Shown: positions 1 to 9,552 of the stretch, piece by piece
Layout: each line of letters starts with the position of its first letter
How positions within the stretch are numbered: the stretch's first letter is position 1
NCBI GenBank assembly: GCA_019693395.1
Contig: JAAMXP010002852.1
Location: forward strand, 1,085 to 14,883
Length of the DNA: 13,799 nt
Reading direction: 5' to 3'
DNA from: Ettlia oleoabundans
Taxonomy: Eukaryota; Chlorophyta; Chlorophyceae; Chlamydomonadales
The notes under the pieces: model-generated
Told to the model about the DNA's origin: nothing
What the model saw: only the letters and a program-made list of their open reading frames with translations
The model's database searches: none
Position numbers and translations under genes: made by a program

Positions 1-46
1 CCCACACCCACACACCCACACACCCACACCACCACCACCACCACCC
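1..46. repeat. C/A-rich microsatellite (CCCACA then CAC units)
   Basis: Bases 1-30 are irregular CCCACA/CACACC units running into about six CAC/ACC triplets. It lies at the window edge just before a likely splice acceptor (AG at 58-59), so it is probably the end of an intron of the magnesium transporter gene. Confidence 0.7.
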
Positions 47-59
47 CCTGTTGGTGCAG

Positions 60-2187
60 GTCGCCCTCGCAACACGAGATGCCTCACCCGGCCTCCGCCC
101 CCTCCCTGGCCTCCCACCGCGCAACTGCCGCCTCTACACAGCAGGGCAGCCAGGCCCCACACCACCCCCACTCCGACGGCATTGCTGGCGCATACCCGCA
201 CTTCCCACAGCAAGGAGCAAGCCACGGGGGCGGGACCCATTCTGGTGCAGGTCCAGCAGAGGTGCAGCGCTCGGCTGCTGAGCACCTGGGGCATCATGTT
301 CACCTGCGCGGCGATGCACCAGGCAGCGTGGCAGCAGGGAGCGTTGCCAGGGAGCGGCAGGGCAGCAGTACCGCGGTCAAGCAGTGGCAGCGAGCAGGCA
401 CGGTTGTGCGCACGGTTCGCACGTTGAGGAGGCGCAAGCCCAAGGGAAGTGGGCCGGGGGGCTTGCCTACTGCAGTGGACGCGGCAGAGGTGGCAGAACA
501 GATCGGCGCTGCGGGCAATGTGATGGAAAGGGCAGCGTCCGCGCCCCCCGAAATGCCTTCAACAGGTGAAATCCCTTGGTTGCAGCTGGCTAACTTGTGA
601 CGGTGCAGGGTTGACAGCGGAAAGGTGTGCTGCAGTCCTGGTCGTGCTTCTGATAGGGTGTATGAGTTGCGCTGTTGGTGGGGCTAGCAACGTAAATTGT
701 ATCAGGTATCAAGATGACTTACGGGCATGTCCTTCACATGCCGTTCAAGAGTGACCCTCGTTCCATCCCCCCGGCTTCTTGCTCCACAATGGTTTGCCAC
801 CGCAGAGGAGGATGGGGAGGGGGAGAATGATGGGGAGGAGGTGATTGAGACCATCATTGAGCAGCCGGCTGGCGCCGCAGTGGACCCCCACGAGATCCAG
901 GACTGTGAGGACCTGCTGGTGAGGCTGAGAGCTGCGGCAACATGTACGCTATAATAGAGGGTTTTGAGACACGGATTGTGTGGGCTGCCAATGCTGACGG
1001 CTCAGGTGTGGCATAACTGCCTTCTATTAAATCACGGCCTAAGAGGTGGGAATGGGACCCGACTGGTTTCAAGCGACAGCCGGCGTACACCTTTTTGACC
1101 ATGGGCAACCGATGTGCCTCCAGCTGCCCATTGCTCGCCTGCTTCTGTGGGCACCACTGGGCCAGGCCCATCTGCCCCCCGCCCGTGTGCCGATGATGTT
1201 GCAGGAGTCTTACTTCATCCAGGTGGACGCCACGCTGCGCCGCCTCATGACCCTCAGCGAGCGCATTGACGATGCCGAGGACCTCGTAAGAATGCTCCAT
1301 GGGGTGTTTGCTGCAACCATTCCTGCGCATGCTGTGAATCTCGCCATGGGCGGCCTTCTGTGCTATGTATAACAGGTGGGAGTGGCAATGCCTTGGAGCA
1401 CCACTCAGTATGCCAGGGCAGTCTTGGCTTGCATGCCCCAACTGGGGCTGTTGTGTGTTCCCATGCGCAGGTCAGCATTGAGATGGACCACCGACGCAAC
1501 GAGTTGGTGGCCACGGACTTGATGGTGTGAGTGGGTGTGGGTGTTTGTGTGGGTGTGTGGCATCCTTTGCGAGTGGATGAGCAGCCATGACCGGGGCATG
1601 AATCAGCACCACCACCATGATGAGGGATTCACAGGTGGCACATTGCAGTGTTGTTCAGCTGCCCAGGACAAGGGTTGCCTGGAATGCGCTTTTAACCCAA
1701 GCAGGGGCAAAACACTCAGCACAATGACTGCTGCACTCCTTCTGCTGCAGCACCATTGTCAGCTGCGCGTTTGGCTTCTGTGCAGTGGTGGGGGGTAAGT
1801 CCTTGGGCTCAAAGGCTCATGATAAGGGTGTTGGTAGTAACCTTGGAAACACACTGCTCTTTTACATTCCCCGTCTGCAACAGACATCCATCTCTCCTGG
1901 CCCATTGGAACCCAATGCAGGCGTGTTTGGCATGAACCTGCACCCCTTCCCCATGTCGCGTACTTTCTTTTGGGGCGTCATAGTGGTGATGCTGGTGAGG
2001 TCTGCTGGCGGTGGGCGCCACACCTGGGTGCTGCTTGTGACTCCTTGGTACCATCAAGCCCACACGCTGCTGCAAACTTGAAACCTTCGTGAAACCTTCA
2101 ATCATGCAGGCCATTGGAGCTGCATTAGTGCTGGGAATACTGTGGTGGGTGCGGAAGCGCCGCCTCCTGTTTGCCCCCAAGCTGTAG
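60..2187 (+). CDS. MRS2: MRS2/CorA-type magnesium transporter, 3' part (5' end outside window)
   Basis: Mg2+ channel/transporter of the CorA-MRS2 family. Exons set by splice sites and phase: 60(or earlier)-565, 806-918, 1205-1285, 1471-1526, 1751-1794, 1921-1994, 2110-2187; they join without a stop into 316 residues. Seen in order: a roughly 170-residue His/Ala/Ser/Gly-rich linker; an acidic run (EEDGEGENDGEEV); the family helix CEDLLESYFIQVDATLRRL followed by ERIDDAEDL and DHRRNEL, matching the plant MRS2 stretch around LLEAYF, DDTEDY and NQRNEL; TM1 ending in the signature GMN (VFGMNL); a very short loop; TM2; and a basic tail ending FAPKL. The N-terminal alpha/beta domain and any organelle leader must lie upstream. 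The frame is open from base 1, so the true start of the first visible exon is uncertain; the AG at 58-59 is a plausible acceptor. The family acts as pentamers in plastid, mitochondrial or vacuolar/plasma membranes; the location here cannot be read. The identity is secure; the long linker is the weakest part. Confidence 0.9.
1526..1560. repeat. G/T-rich simple repeat in a transporter intron
   Basis: GTGTGGG/GTGTTT-type units directly follow the splice donor after the exon ending at 1526. The strand is complementary in character to the C/A-rich run at 1-30. It is intronic and no other function is visible. Confidence 0.6.
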
Positions 2188-2249
2188 CCTCATTTCTTCC
2201 ATCAGCTAGCATGCCTGATGGCTGTCCACACTGTCCTCCATATCGTACA

Positions 2250-2254
2250 TGTAA
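2250..2254 (+). terminator. TGTAA polyadenylation signal of the MRS2-type gene
   Basis: TGTAA lies 63 bases after the stop codon at 2185-2187. TGTAA is the usual green-algal poly(A) signal, with cleavage expected about 10-20 bases downstream. Confidence 0.6.
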
Positions 2255-2504
2255 CACTGCCAATGCCCGTGCCTGACTCACTGACCCAGCCGAGTGAGGT
2301 GCACAGCTTGAGATTAGTTGCAGTACATTAGTGCTGGATTACATGCATGCCCCCGCGTGCTGCCGGGGAGTGGACAAGGCAAAAGGTTGATGGTACATGA
2401 GCCTCCGCCACAAGAAAAAACAGCACTGCACCCTGGGCATGAAGCTGGGTGGGTGCTGCACTGTTGGTGGGGGGGCACTCAGCGAGATTCACACGGCACT
2501 AATA

Positions 2505-2509
2505 TTACA
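2505..2509 (-). terminator. TGTAA polyadenylation signal of the FLOE-like gene
   Basis: TTACA on the plus strand, read as TGTAA on the minus strand, lies 109 bases after the minus-strand stop at 2619-2621. A second copy at 2339-2343 could serve a longer 3' UTR. Confidence 0.5.
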
Positions 2510-2618
2510 CATGTTGCCGTCTTGAGAAACATAGGAGGGCAGCCAAGGCTACTGTTACCAGCGCCGCAGGCGCCCTTGCAGGTGTGATGAACATTGCTCA
2601 CTTCCCCTACAGCTCACT

Positions 2619-4659
2619 TCACTCCCTAGCCAATCTGTCTACCACCACGTTGATGTCGATGCTTTGCCCTCTTCCTGCCATCTCCTCTATCACGCGCCGC
2701 ACCTGCATTCACGGGGCAGCACAGGCAGTAGCAGCCAGGTGAGGGGTGAAGGCACATGAGAGGCTGAGCAAACATGTTTGGCACAAACCTGGCTGCCGGC
2801 CTAGTGTTATCACAGGCCGTGGTAGGTTCAGCCTATGGTGGCCGAGGGCGCAGAAAAAGGGCCAACAGCAGCAGCAGCAATGGAAAGCGAGCATCAAGCA
2901 TCAGGCAGCAGCCACAACCACCGCGCCGCCGTTTGCCACAGCTTTGTGGCTTCCCACTTCCAGCCCCCGCCTTTGCCTCCACTCACGTCTGTGCGACTGA
3001 AGCCCATGACTGCAATGTCGTCAATCACCTTCTCCAGCGGTACGCTCTGGGTGCGAGCAGACACCTGTGCGGGGCGGGGGTGGGGGGGCGTGGGCATACT
3101 CCTGAAGACAGGCTGGAAATAGTGTCGTGGGATTCTAGCTGCTCGTCTCCAGGGGCGGTAGGGACAGCGCCAGATGCGGAATGTTGTAATTGAGCCAACC
3201 ACGCACCTGCTGCTGCGTCTGTTGAGGCGGGCGGGAGGAGGGTGATGGTGCAGGGCGGCCATAGCCTGGGGGCGGAGGCGGGATGGGGCCCAGGCCACTG
3301 CTGCTACCGTAGGAAACGGGGGGTGGCGGGTAGTTGGTGCCGCCGCCTGCGCTGCCGTATGAAGAGTAGGAGGAGGCATGAGGCGGGGGAGGCCCCATGG
3401 TGTGATGAGTTGGTGCAGGCGGCGCTGAGGAGGGGATGGGGGCTGCTGGCGGCATAGGCGCAGCCTGAGGCGGCGGCATGGGGGCGCCATAGGCAGAGGG
3501 CGCCTGTCCGTACTGCTGCGGCGGAGTAGGCTGCTGCGGGGGCTGGGCAGGCGGGATGGGTGGCTGCTGTGGCGGCCCGTAAGCCTGCGTTGTAGGGGGC
3601 GGTGACAGCATGTGCTGCTGCTGCTGTGCCGGAGGGGCACGGTAAGCGGTCCGGCTGTAATCTGGCTGGGGCTGTGGCAGTGGCTGAGCTGCCTGCTCAT
3701 GGGGCGGCAAAGGCTGCTGCGGCATGGGCTGGGGCGCCGGTGGAGCTGTAGGCTGTGGCACCGAGTAGGCCGGCGAGGGTGGCTGCACGAGCTGTGGCCC
3801 ATGTGCGGGGGGCTGCTGGGGGGCGGCCACAGCCTGCTGCACCACAGGGGCCACCTGCGGTGGTGCTGCCACTGCCACCGGCGCCGGGCTGGGAGCTGGA
3901 ACTGCCACAGATGGCGGCGGGACAGGGACCTGGGCTGGGGCTGCCACTTGTGGCATTGGAGCTGCCGTGTCAGCTGCAGAGGGTGCTGTGCTCGTGCTGG
4001 CGCTGCTGGTGGCCCTCTCCAAGGGCACAGCCGGGGTAGCAGCAGCGGTGGCAGCAGAGCTTACTGCCAACTTGGCCAGCTCGGCACTGGCCTCTGCCAG
4101 CTCTTGTTTGTCGCGGATGATCTGCACTGAACGGTGAACCTCACGCAGCGTCTTTTCCAGGCTCCCAAGTCGCTCCTTGGCCGCATCCTCGCGGAGCCCC
4201 GCCACCGCCTGAAGGTCGGTCACCACTTGGCTGATCTGCTCGGTGCGGTTCTCCAGGCTCTCCAGCCGACGGTCGATGTCCTCTAGGATCTTTTGCAGGC
4301 TGCCGGTGAACTTCTGCAACACTTGCTGCACAGCTCCCTCCAAGTCTTTGGCCAAGTCCTTGCGCTGCAGCGTGTGGGGTGCGATCGGGGGTGATGTGGC
4401 AGCTTGAGACCGGCCCAGAGCATGCGGGCAGCGAGGATCACAGGGTGCTGCGCTATAAGACCACAAGACTGCGCCATTCGCTCACCATGGGCAGCCCCGA
4501 CATTGGGCCGACGCTGGCGGCCCGGCCAGCCTGCGCAGAGGCATCCGGCGCCGCGGAAGGACTGACCAGCACGTCGTCCTCGAAGCCGGGCTGCTTCTGG
4601 CCGCCGTTCTGAGAGCTGGAGGGCTGCTTGGGCAGCAGATCAGCGAAGAAATCAGTCAT
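2619..4659 (-). CDS. FLOE: FLOE/DUF1421 prion-like coiled-coil protein (complete)
   Basis: Minus-strand exons 4659-4486, 4364-3207, 3046-2987 and 2702-2619, all in phase 0, give 491 residues, close to Arabidopsis FLOE1 in size as I recall it. Start: first ATG of the open segment (MTDFFADLLPKQ). Residues 1-58 are Ser/Ala-rich and polar. Residues 59-160 are a predicted coiled coil containing the family hallmark LEKTLREVHRSVQIIRDKQE and then ELAKLAV. Residues 165-444 are Pro/Gln/Ala-rich and disordered, with 11 tyrosines, many as SYG, AYG or GYG. Residues 445-491 are the C-terminal UBA-like DUF1421 helices: VPLEKVIDDIAVMGFSR, then a new exon with GQSIDINVVVDRL. In plants FLOE1 forms hydration-dependent cytoplasmic condensates and tunes seed germination under water limitation; that role cannot be carried over to an alga directly. 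The domain order is seen; condensate formation is inferred. The gene is tail-to-tail with the Mg transporter. Confidence 0.88.
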
Positions 4660-6836
4660 CCTTTGTGCACCGCCACTCTCTAGTGCATGAGTCTGCAGAT
4701 TGGCCCAGAGAGTCTTCCACAGGGAGAGGGGAACCAGTCTGCTGAGCTGGTGCCAGCACGGCGATGCCCGCAATTTGCGAATGCAGCATTCGCCCTTCAT
4801 ATTTAGTGCCCCCATCTTGAACGATTTTGGGCATCTTATCCTGCCATCAACAAACCTCAGCACGACCAGTCCTGCACTGTCACTAACGAATGTTCTTAGC
4901 ATCACAACCAATCACATCGTTTCTGGCCTGTCAAACCTGAGTTATCGAGCTATATGCTTTAGGCTCCTCTGCTGGCGGCGCCATGCCTAACAGAGCTCTG
5001 GGCGCAGCTCTACGTCCACGCGCCGCCTTGGTGGTGCAGGCCTGCTGCCACAATGTGCAGCTCCTGCAGCCAGAGCTGTTGTCACCAGCAGTTTCCGATA
5101 CCTGAGAATTGCTGACAAGGAGAAAGATGGATGTCTGTTGTTTTTCTGCCGGCACAGACAGTGTTTGCATTGTGGCCAAGCGCTGGAATAGCTGCGCAGC
5201 TGCCTTTCATTGTCGCTCTAATCGCAGCTCTTGGCAAGCTGGCATTACGTTTTGCCACTTGTGACCGCGAGATGGGCCGTGCTGCAGAGCGGCAGCCTGC
5301 CTGTTGTGTTGCACACGCTGGGGTGGGAATCATCCAGTCGCCCTGACTAGAACTTGCAGTCAGGGCAGGTGGTAGGCCAGCCGCAGGTCTGCTGCCACCT
5401 GACATTGCCTGCCGCGCGGCAGACCAAAGTGAGCGTCTGCATCTTATGGCACCAGCAAGGCATCACAGCGGAGAGTGGTGGCCAGGTGCGCACGTGGCGA
5501 CACTGCAGAAAACCCTTCAATGCAGCAGCATCCAGTGCCCCATTGAGGCTGTGGCAGGCTTGCTGGGTGCTATGCTTCTTGCGATGCCGGGGCAACACCT
5601 TGGGGGCCGCTGGTGGCCATATGTGCTGTTGCAGATTGCAAGCAGCTTTTCGATAGCCCAGGCTCCATGCGCACTATGAGCTCCCATGTCCGTTTGCCGC
5701 TGCTCACTCCTCCCCCGACCTCCCGACAAATGGCACATCTAGTGGGCTTGGCATCTCAATTCCTGCGACCTTAAGTTGTCCACAGTCATGGCATGCCAGC
5801 AAAGCCATGCAGTGTTCTGTCCCTTGAGGCCAATGAACTTTGCCTGGGGTGTTGTTGCTGCTGCCGCTACAGACTACGTAATGCAGGCAGTGGATGTCAG
5901 TGTGTGATTTTGCCACTCCATGTACACCATTTTGGTTGCTGTTGTCACTGTTGCTTCCTCTATTGGCATACTGCTACTGCCGGGGTGTACTGGGCGCGAG
6001 GGTGGCTGCAGCTGGGCAACTTTGCAAGGCACCCATGCGCAGCACGACCGACTTCCACACCTTCTCGTTTTCTCAGTCATTGGGCACGCATCTGGCATGG
6101 AAGAGCCAACAACAGCGCCGCAGCCCTTCTGCTGTTCTTCCGAGGTTGCTTTGCCGCCGCTCTCGCTTACTCCTCACAGCTGCTGCTTCTCAGCTCATCA
6201 GCATGCTGCTCCACCCAAATAAATCTGCATCCTTGTTTTTGGCTTCAACATGACTGCAACCACGTCTGATTGGCATGAGGGCGTTTGGCTTCTGGCGCCG
6301 CCGCCAGGGGGCTCAGGAACCCCCTGTTGGCAGGTTGTAGAATTGTGCAAATTCTAATCCTGCATTGCGCAACTGACGCGTTCACGCGCTGCTTTGCCGC
6401 CTTGACACTGACGGGAGGGTTCAACGCTGAGCAGTGAGAGGACTGCCCCTGACTGTCTGTGGCTGCATTGGCCCGTCGAGCCAGGCCTGCTTCAAAGCGC
6501 TTGCAGCCCGTCCTCAAGCTTCATGTGCACAGGGCAAAACTGACCTCAAATCCGCCGTGGTTTCCTGGCGTCTTCGTCAGCAGCATGCAGCTACGCCCAG
6601 TGCTGCTGCTGTGCCCAGAGGTCCAGACATCACGCATATATGATCGTTTGACAATCATTATATCTTTAAGGGTCATCCGCTGCGCTGCTGCGTCCACTCT
6701 CTTGCCGCCAGGTAGCCTGCCCCTGCAAGTTTCCCAGGCGCTGGCATTGACATGCCGTGCTCTTCATAACGGATAGGGACTGCCGCAGACGTAAACTCCG
6801 CTATTGCCAGCGAGCACTCAGCGTCGGTTGCCCAGG
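4660..6836. other. 2.2-kb head-to-head intergenic region, no secure gene
   Basis: This region separates the divergent FLOE-like and sugar-nucleotide transporter starts and should hold both promoters and 5' UTRs. I could not build a gene in it. Three open pieces look mildly coding. One is plus 4990-5186, a Ser/Arg/Ala-rich stretch leading to FRYLRIADKEKDG and a stop. Another is minus 5843-5704, with ACHDCGQL and a stop. The third is minus 5502-5347, Cys-rich, ending TTCPDCKF and a stop. Each has an AG acceptor before it, but they do not join into a convincing protein, no TGTAA follows on either strand, and no ATG-led first exon is evident. A short ATG frame at 4983-5102 begins MPNRALGAALRPRAALVVQ but stops after 39 residues. 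Treat as unassigned. Confidence 0.5.
6635..6642 (+). promoter_or_regulatory. TATA-like element upstream of the transporter
   Basis: CATATATG sits in a locally A/T-rich patch (about 6634-6670) inside otherwise GC-rich DNA, about 200 bases before the ATG at 6837. This is positional evidence only; the transcription start is not known. Confidence 0.25.
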
Positions 6837-9552
6837 ATGTCTCCCAACTCGGCCTTCACCACCGCGTTCGTCATCCTTTCATGGTCAGTAGGCCCCAGTG
6901 ACCACGGGAATGTCAACGCTGTCGCTCATGGCGGCCCGACCCTGCACCATAGCCCTGACGTCGCCCGCTCAGTACCAGAGGCGGGTGCTGGTGCCAAGCT
7001 CACCTTGCTGCTGCCATGCGTTGTTTCTGCAGGTATGGCAGCAATATTGGTGTATTGCTGCTCAACAAGTACCTCCTCTCCATCTTCGGCTTTAGGTAAA
7101 CACGCTGCAGACTTCTGCCTGCTTGTTGCTTGAAGGAGTTAGGCGCTGTCACGCTTGTGCTGCGCAGTGGATACCAAGGCCTCCCTACCCCAACAACTGC
7201 AATCCCCATTCCACAGGTGCCCGGTGTTCTTGACGCTATGCCACATGCTGGCATGCTCCTGCATGAGCTACGCGGTGGCGGCGTCACGCTGCGTCACGCT
7301 GCAGCCCGTCAAGTCGCGGCAGCAGTTTTACAAGATCTCGCTGCTGGCCCTCATCTTCTGCCTCACGGTTGTGCTGGGCAACGTGTCCCTCAAGTTCATA
7401 CCCGTCTCTTTCAACCAGGCCATCGGTGCCACCACACCCGCTTTCACCGCGGCGCTGGCCTACCTGCTCATGCACACGCGCGAGTCACCCATCGTCTACT
7501 TGTCCCTCATCCCCGTGGTGGTGGGCGTGGTGATTGCCTCGGGCGCGGAGCCCATGTTCAACCTGGCAGGATTCCTGGCAGCGGTGACGGCAGCCTGCGC
7601 ACGTGCGCTTAAAAGCGTGCTGCAAGGGCTCATGCTGTCAGACTCAAACGAGCGCATGGACTCGCTCAGCCTGCTCATGGTGAGGCAGTGGGGCGGGCAT
7701 GCAAGTAGCGGCAATAACGGCACGCCAACTTGTCGCAGGAGGTCTGCAATGTGGGCTGCCAGGTTGAGCCACAGGGGGGCCGTAGGCGAGAAGGAAGTTG
7801 GCGTGCTATAGTGTATGCTGCTGCCTACAGCTGCCAGCAACATGGCAGAAATCGCTCAGTAACGCCTGTGCACCCCCCGTTGGCCCCTGCTGCTTTGGAC
7901 GCACGCAGTACATGGCGCCTGTGGCTGTGGTGGCCCTCATACCCACCACCCTCTTCTTTGAGCCTGATGCCGCCGCAATGGCCATGGAGCTTGGTCAGAA
8001 TGGGAGTGAGTGGCAGTGGCAAGGGCTAATGGGCAAGCAGGGCAGCGCGGCATGACTGCCAGCTATGCAGTGCTGCCAGCACCTGTTGGCTGCTGTGTGA
8101 CAGCCACCCGCATCTCATGCCGTGCTGACCTTGCCCCGCCTTGCTTGCCTCACCCTGCCACCACCGCCTGCCTGCGCCGCCTGCACCGCCTGCAGGCTTC
8201 TGGATGCTTCTTTTCCTGAACAGCTTCCTGGCCTACTTCGTCAACCTCACCAATTTCCTGGTCACCAAGCACACCAGTGCGCTCACGCTGCAGGTGCGCA
8301 CCTGGGTGGGGGACATGCGTGCGGCAAGTGGGTTAACAAGGGCTACTTTGGGCTTAGACCTGGGGGGTGGGGATTCGTGCGCCTGTCTGGGCATGGGAGT
8401 TGGAAAGCTGCCTTGTGTGGCCACGGGACGTATGGCTCGCTTTTGCCCTGCTGGACCTGCCAACTGCGAAGGCATGAATTTGCCTCCCTGCCCGTAGGAT
8501 GCCATCACCCCATCCCGCAGTTTTGCTGGCTAACAACCAACCTGCGCCCACATCCTCTGCTGTGCTCCTCAGGTTCTGGGCAACGCAAAGGGCGTAGTGG
8601 CTGTTGTTCTCAGCCTGCTCTACTTCCGTAATCCCGTCAATTTCTACTCGGTCTTTGGCTATGGCATCACAGTGACAGGAGTGGTGATGTATAGCCAGGT
8701 GCGGAGGCCAAGCAGGGGTGTTGAGAGGCTTGGGAGCCTGCTTGTAGCAGTGGCAGCAACTATGTGGTTGGGCAATGAAGCTTGGGCCCTAGTGACCGCA
8801 GGGCTAGCATTCAACAGGTGGCTGGAGACCCTTTGGCTGGTTGATGATGTGTGCAAGTCTGTGGCCTGCCTGCCTGCCTGCCTGTACCTCGCAGGCCAAG
8901 AAAGCGGCTAAGAAAGCGCAGCTGCTGCAGAAGCTAAACAACAGCAGTGAGCACAGCTTGGGCAACGCCCTCGGTGCAGCGCAGCAGAAGCAGCAGCAGC
9001 AGAATGGAATGCAGCAGCAGCCGCAGGCGCAGCAGCATGCGACGAAGGGCGGCAGCGGCAATGGAAGCGCCGTGGAGGCGGCGGCGCTGCTGCGAGCAGC
9101 GGAGAAGCTTGGCACAAGGTGAGCGGGGGCCGTGGTATGCTGAGAATGAGACTGTGGTTCACCACCTTTGACTGCTATATTGCCTTCATGTGTGTTTCTT
9201 GTGCTGAAATGCCAGCTCCTGGCCCCCAAGTGCGTCGCACGCGCCCCCCACCCCCACCCCCTCGCATACACACTCATATGTGTGCACCGACAAACCGCCC
9301 CTAGTCATGCCTGCCACAAGCGGAGGGGCAGCAGGTATGTGGGTTGCACTGCAAAACAGGCCTCTGCATCTCCCTGGGCCTCTTCCAGCGTGTGCCCACC
9401 CTTCCTGGCCCTGCAGCGGCTATGCCTCTGGCCACGCGCTCATTAACATACCCGCCAACAGCTCGGCACGGGAGCAGCAGCTGGTGCGCCCCATCCTGCA
9501 GGCCTCCTCTGGGCCAATCCCCCGCGGTTTCTCCTCTGTCTATGAGGTCTGA
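6837..9552 (+). CDS. UUAT: Nucleotide-sugar transporter, UUAT (UDP-uronic acid) type
   Basis: Golgi-type antiporter of the drug/metabolite (TPT/NST) superfamily. Exons 6837-6883, 7033-7095, 7217-7679, 7909-8005, 8196-8293, 8573-8698, 8895-9118 and 9417-9552 join in frame to 417 residues. The start is the first ATG of its frame and gives the short N terminus usual in the clade. Family landmarks: [15 protein letters not shown] (17-31), [40 protein letters not shown] at the start of the fourth exon, [31 protein letters not shown] and YFRNPV; about ten membrane helices. These match Arabidopsis UUAT1 and relatives almost motif for motif. Known family role: importing UDP-glucuronate/galacturonate into the Golgi for polysaccharide synthesis; substrate here is inferred. 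Residues 299-417 are an extra tail: a lysine cluster (AKKAAKKAQ), a CAG-encoded Gln-rich stretch, and a last exon ending SVYEV. Plant relatives end soon after the lysines. The last-exon acceptor is the least certain boundary; without that splice the frame stops at 9120-9122 after 373 residues. Confidence 0.9.
8865..8884. repeat. (CCTG)5 tetranucleotide repeat in intron
   Basis: Five perfect CCTG units end ten bases before the splice acceptor at 8893-8894, supplying part of the pyrimidine tract of the sixth intron of the transporter gene. Confidence 0.75.

Larger units (their letters stand above)
2188..2618. other. Tail-to-tail intergenic region and 3' UTRs
   Basis: This gap lies between the stop codons of two convergent genes. 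It holds the TGTAA signal of the left gene (2250-2254) and two minus-strand TGTAA copies (2505-2509 and 2339-2343) for the right gene. I see no coding exon, RNA gene or repeat; the short open frames here lack coding character. Confidence 0.6.

Noticed and set aside
1..46. Resemblance of the CCCACA/CACACC run to yeast-type C1-3A telomere repeats
   Set aside because: It is short, irregular and adjoins a coding exon of a gene typical of green algae, whose telomeres are TTTAGGG-like. A simple intronic microsatellite fits better.
854..1441. 195-residue minus-strand open frame
   Set aside because: It runs antisense across introns and two exons of the magnesium transporter, has no family motif and arises from GC-rich codon bias of the real gene.
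2894..3802. 302-residue Arg/Pro/Ser-rich minus-strand frame
   Set aside because: It is the shifted frame of the Pro/Gln-rich FLOE exon and runs through two introns; low-complexity DNA keeps all frames open.
3612..4130. 172-residue Trp/Cys/Arg-rich plus-strand frame
   Set aside because: Antisense shadow of the FLOE coiled-coil and Pro/Gln exon; its composition is a by-product of the opposite strand.
5793..6269. 158-residue Cys/Leu-rich plus-strand frame and overlapping frames at 5894-6253 and 5920-6222
   Set aside because: Three overlapping frames of similar length with no motif, no consistent splice sites and no TGTAA downstream. One (MYTILVAVVTVASSIGILLLPG-like start) would make a membrane helix, but nothing supports it further.
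7130..7612. 160-residue plus-strand frame rich in His/Arg/Gly
   Set aside because: Shifted frame of the large transporter exon, whose correct frame matches UUAT proteins motif for motif.
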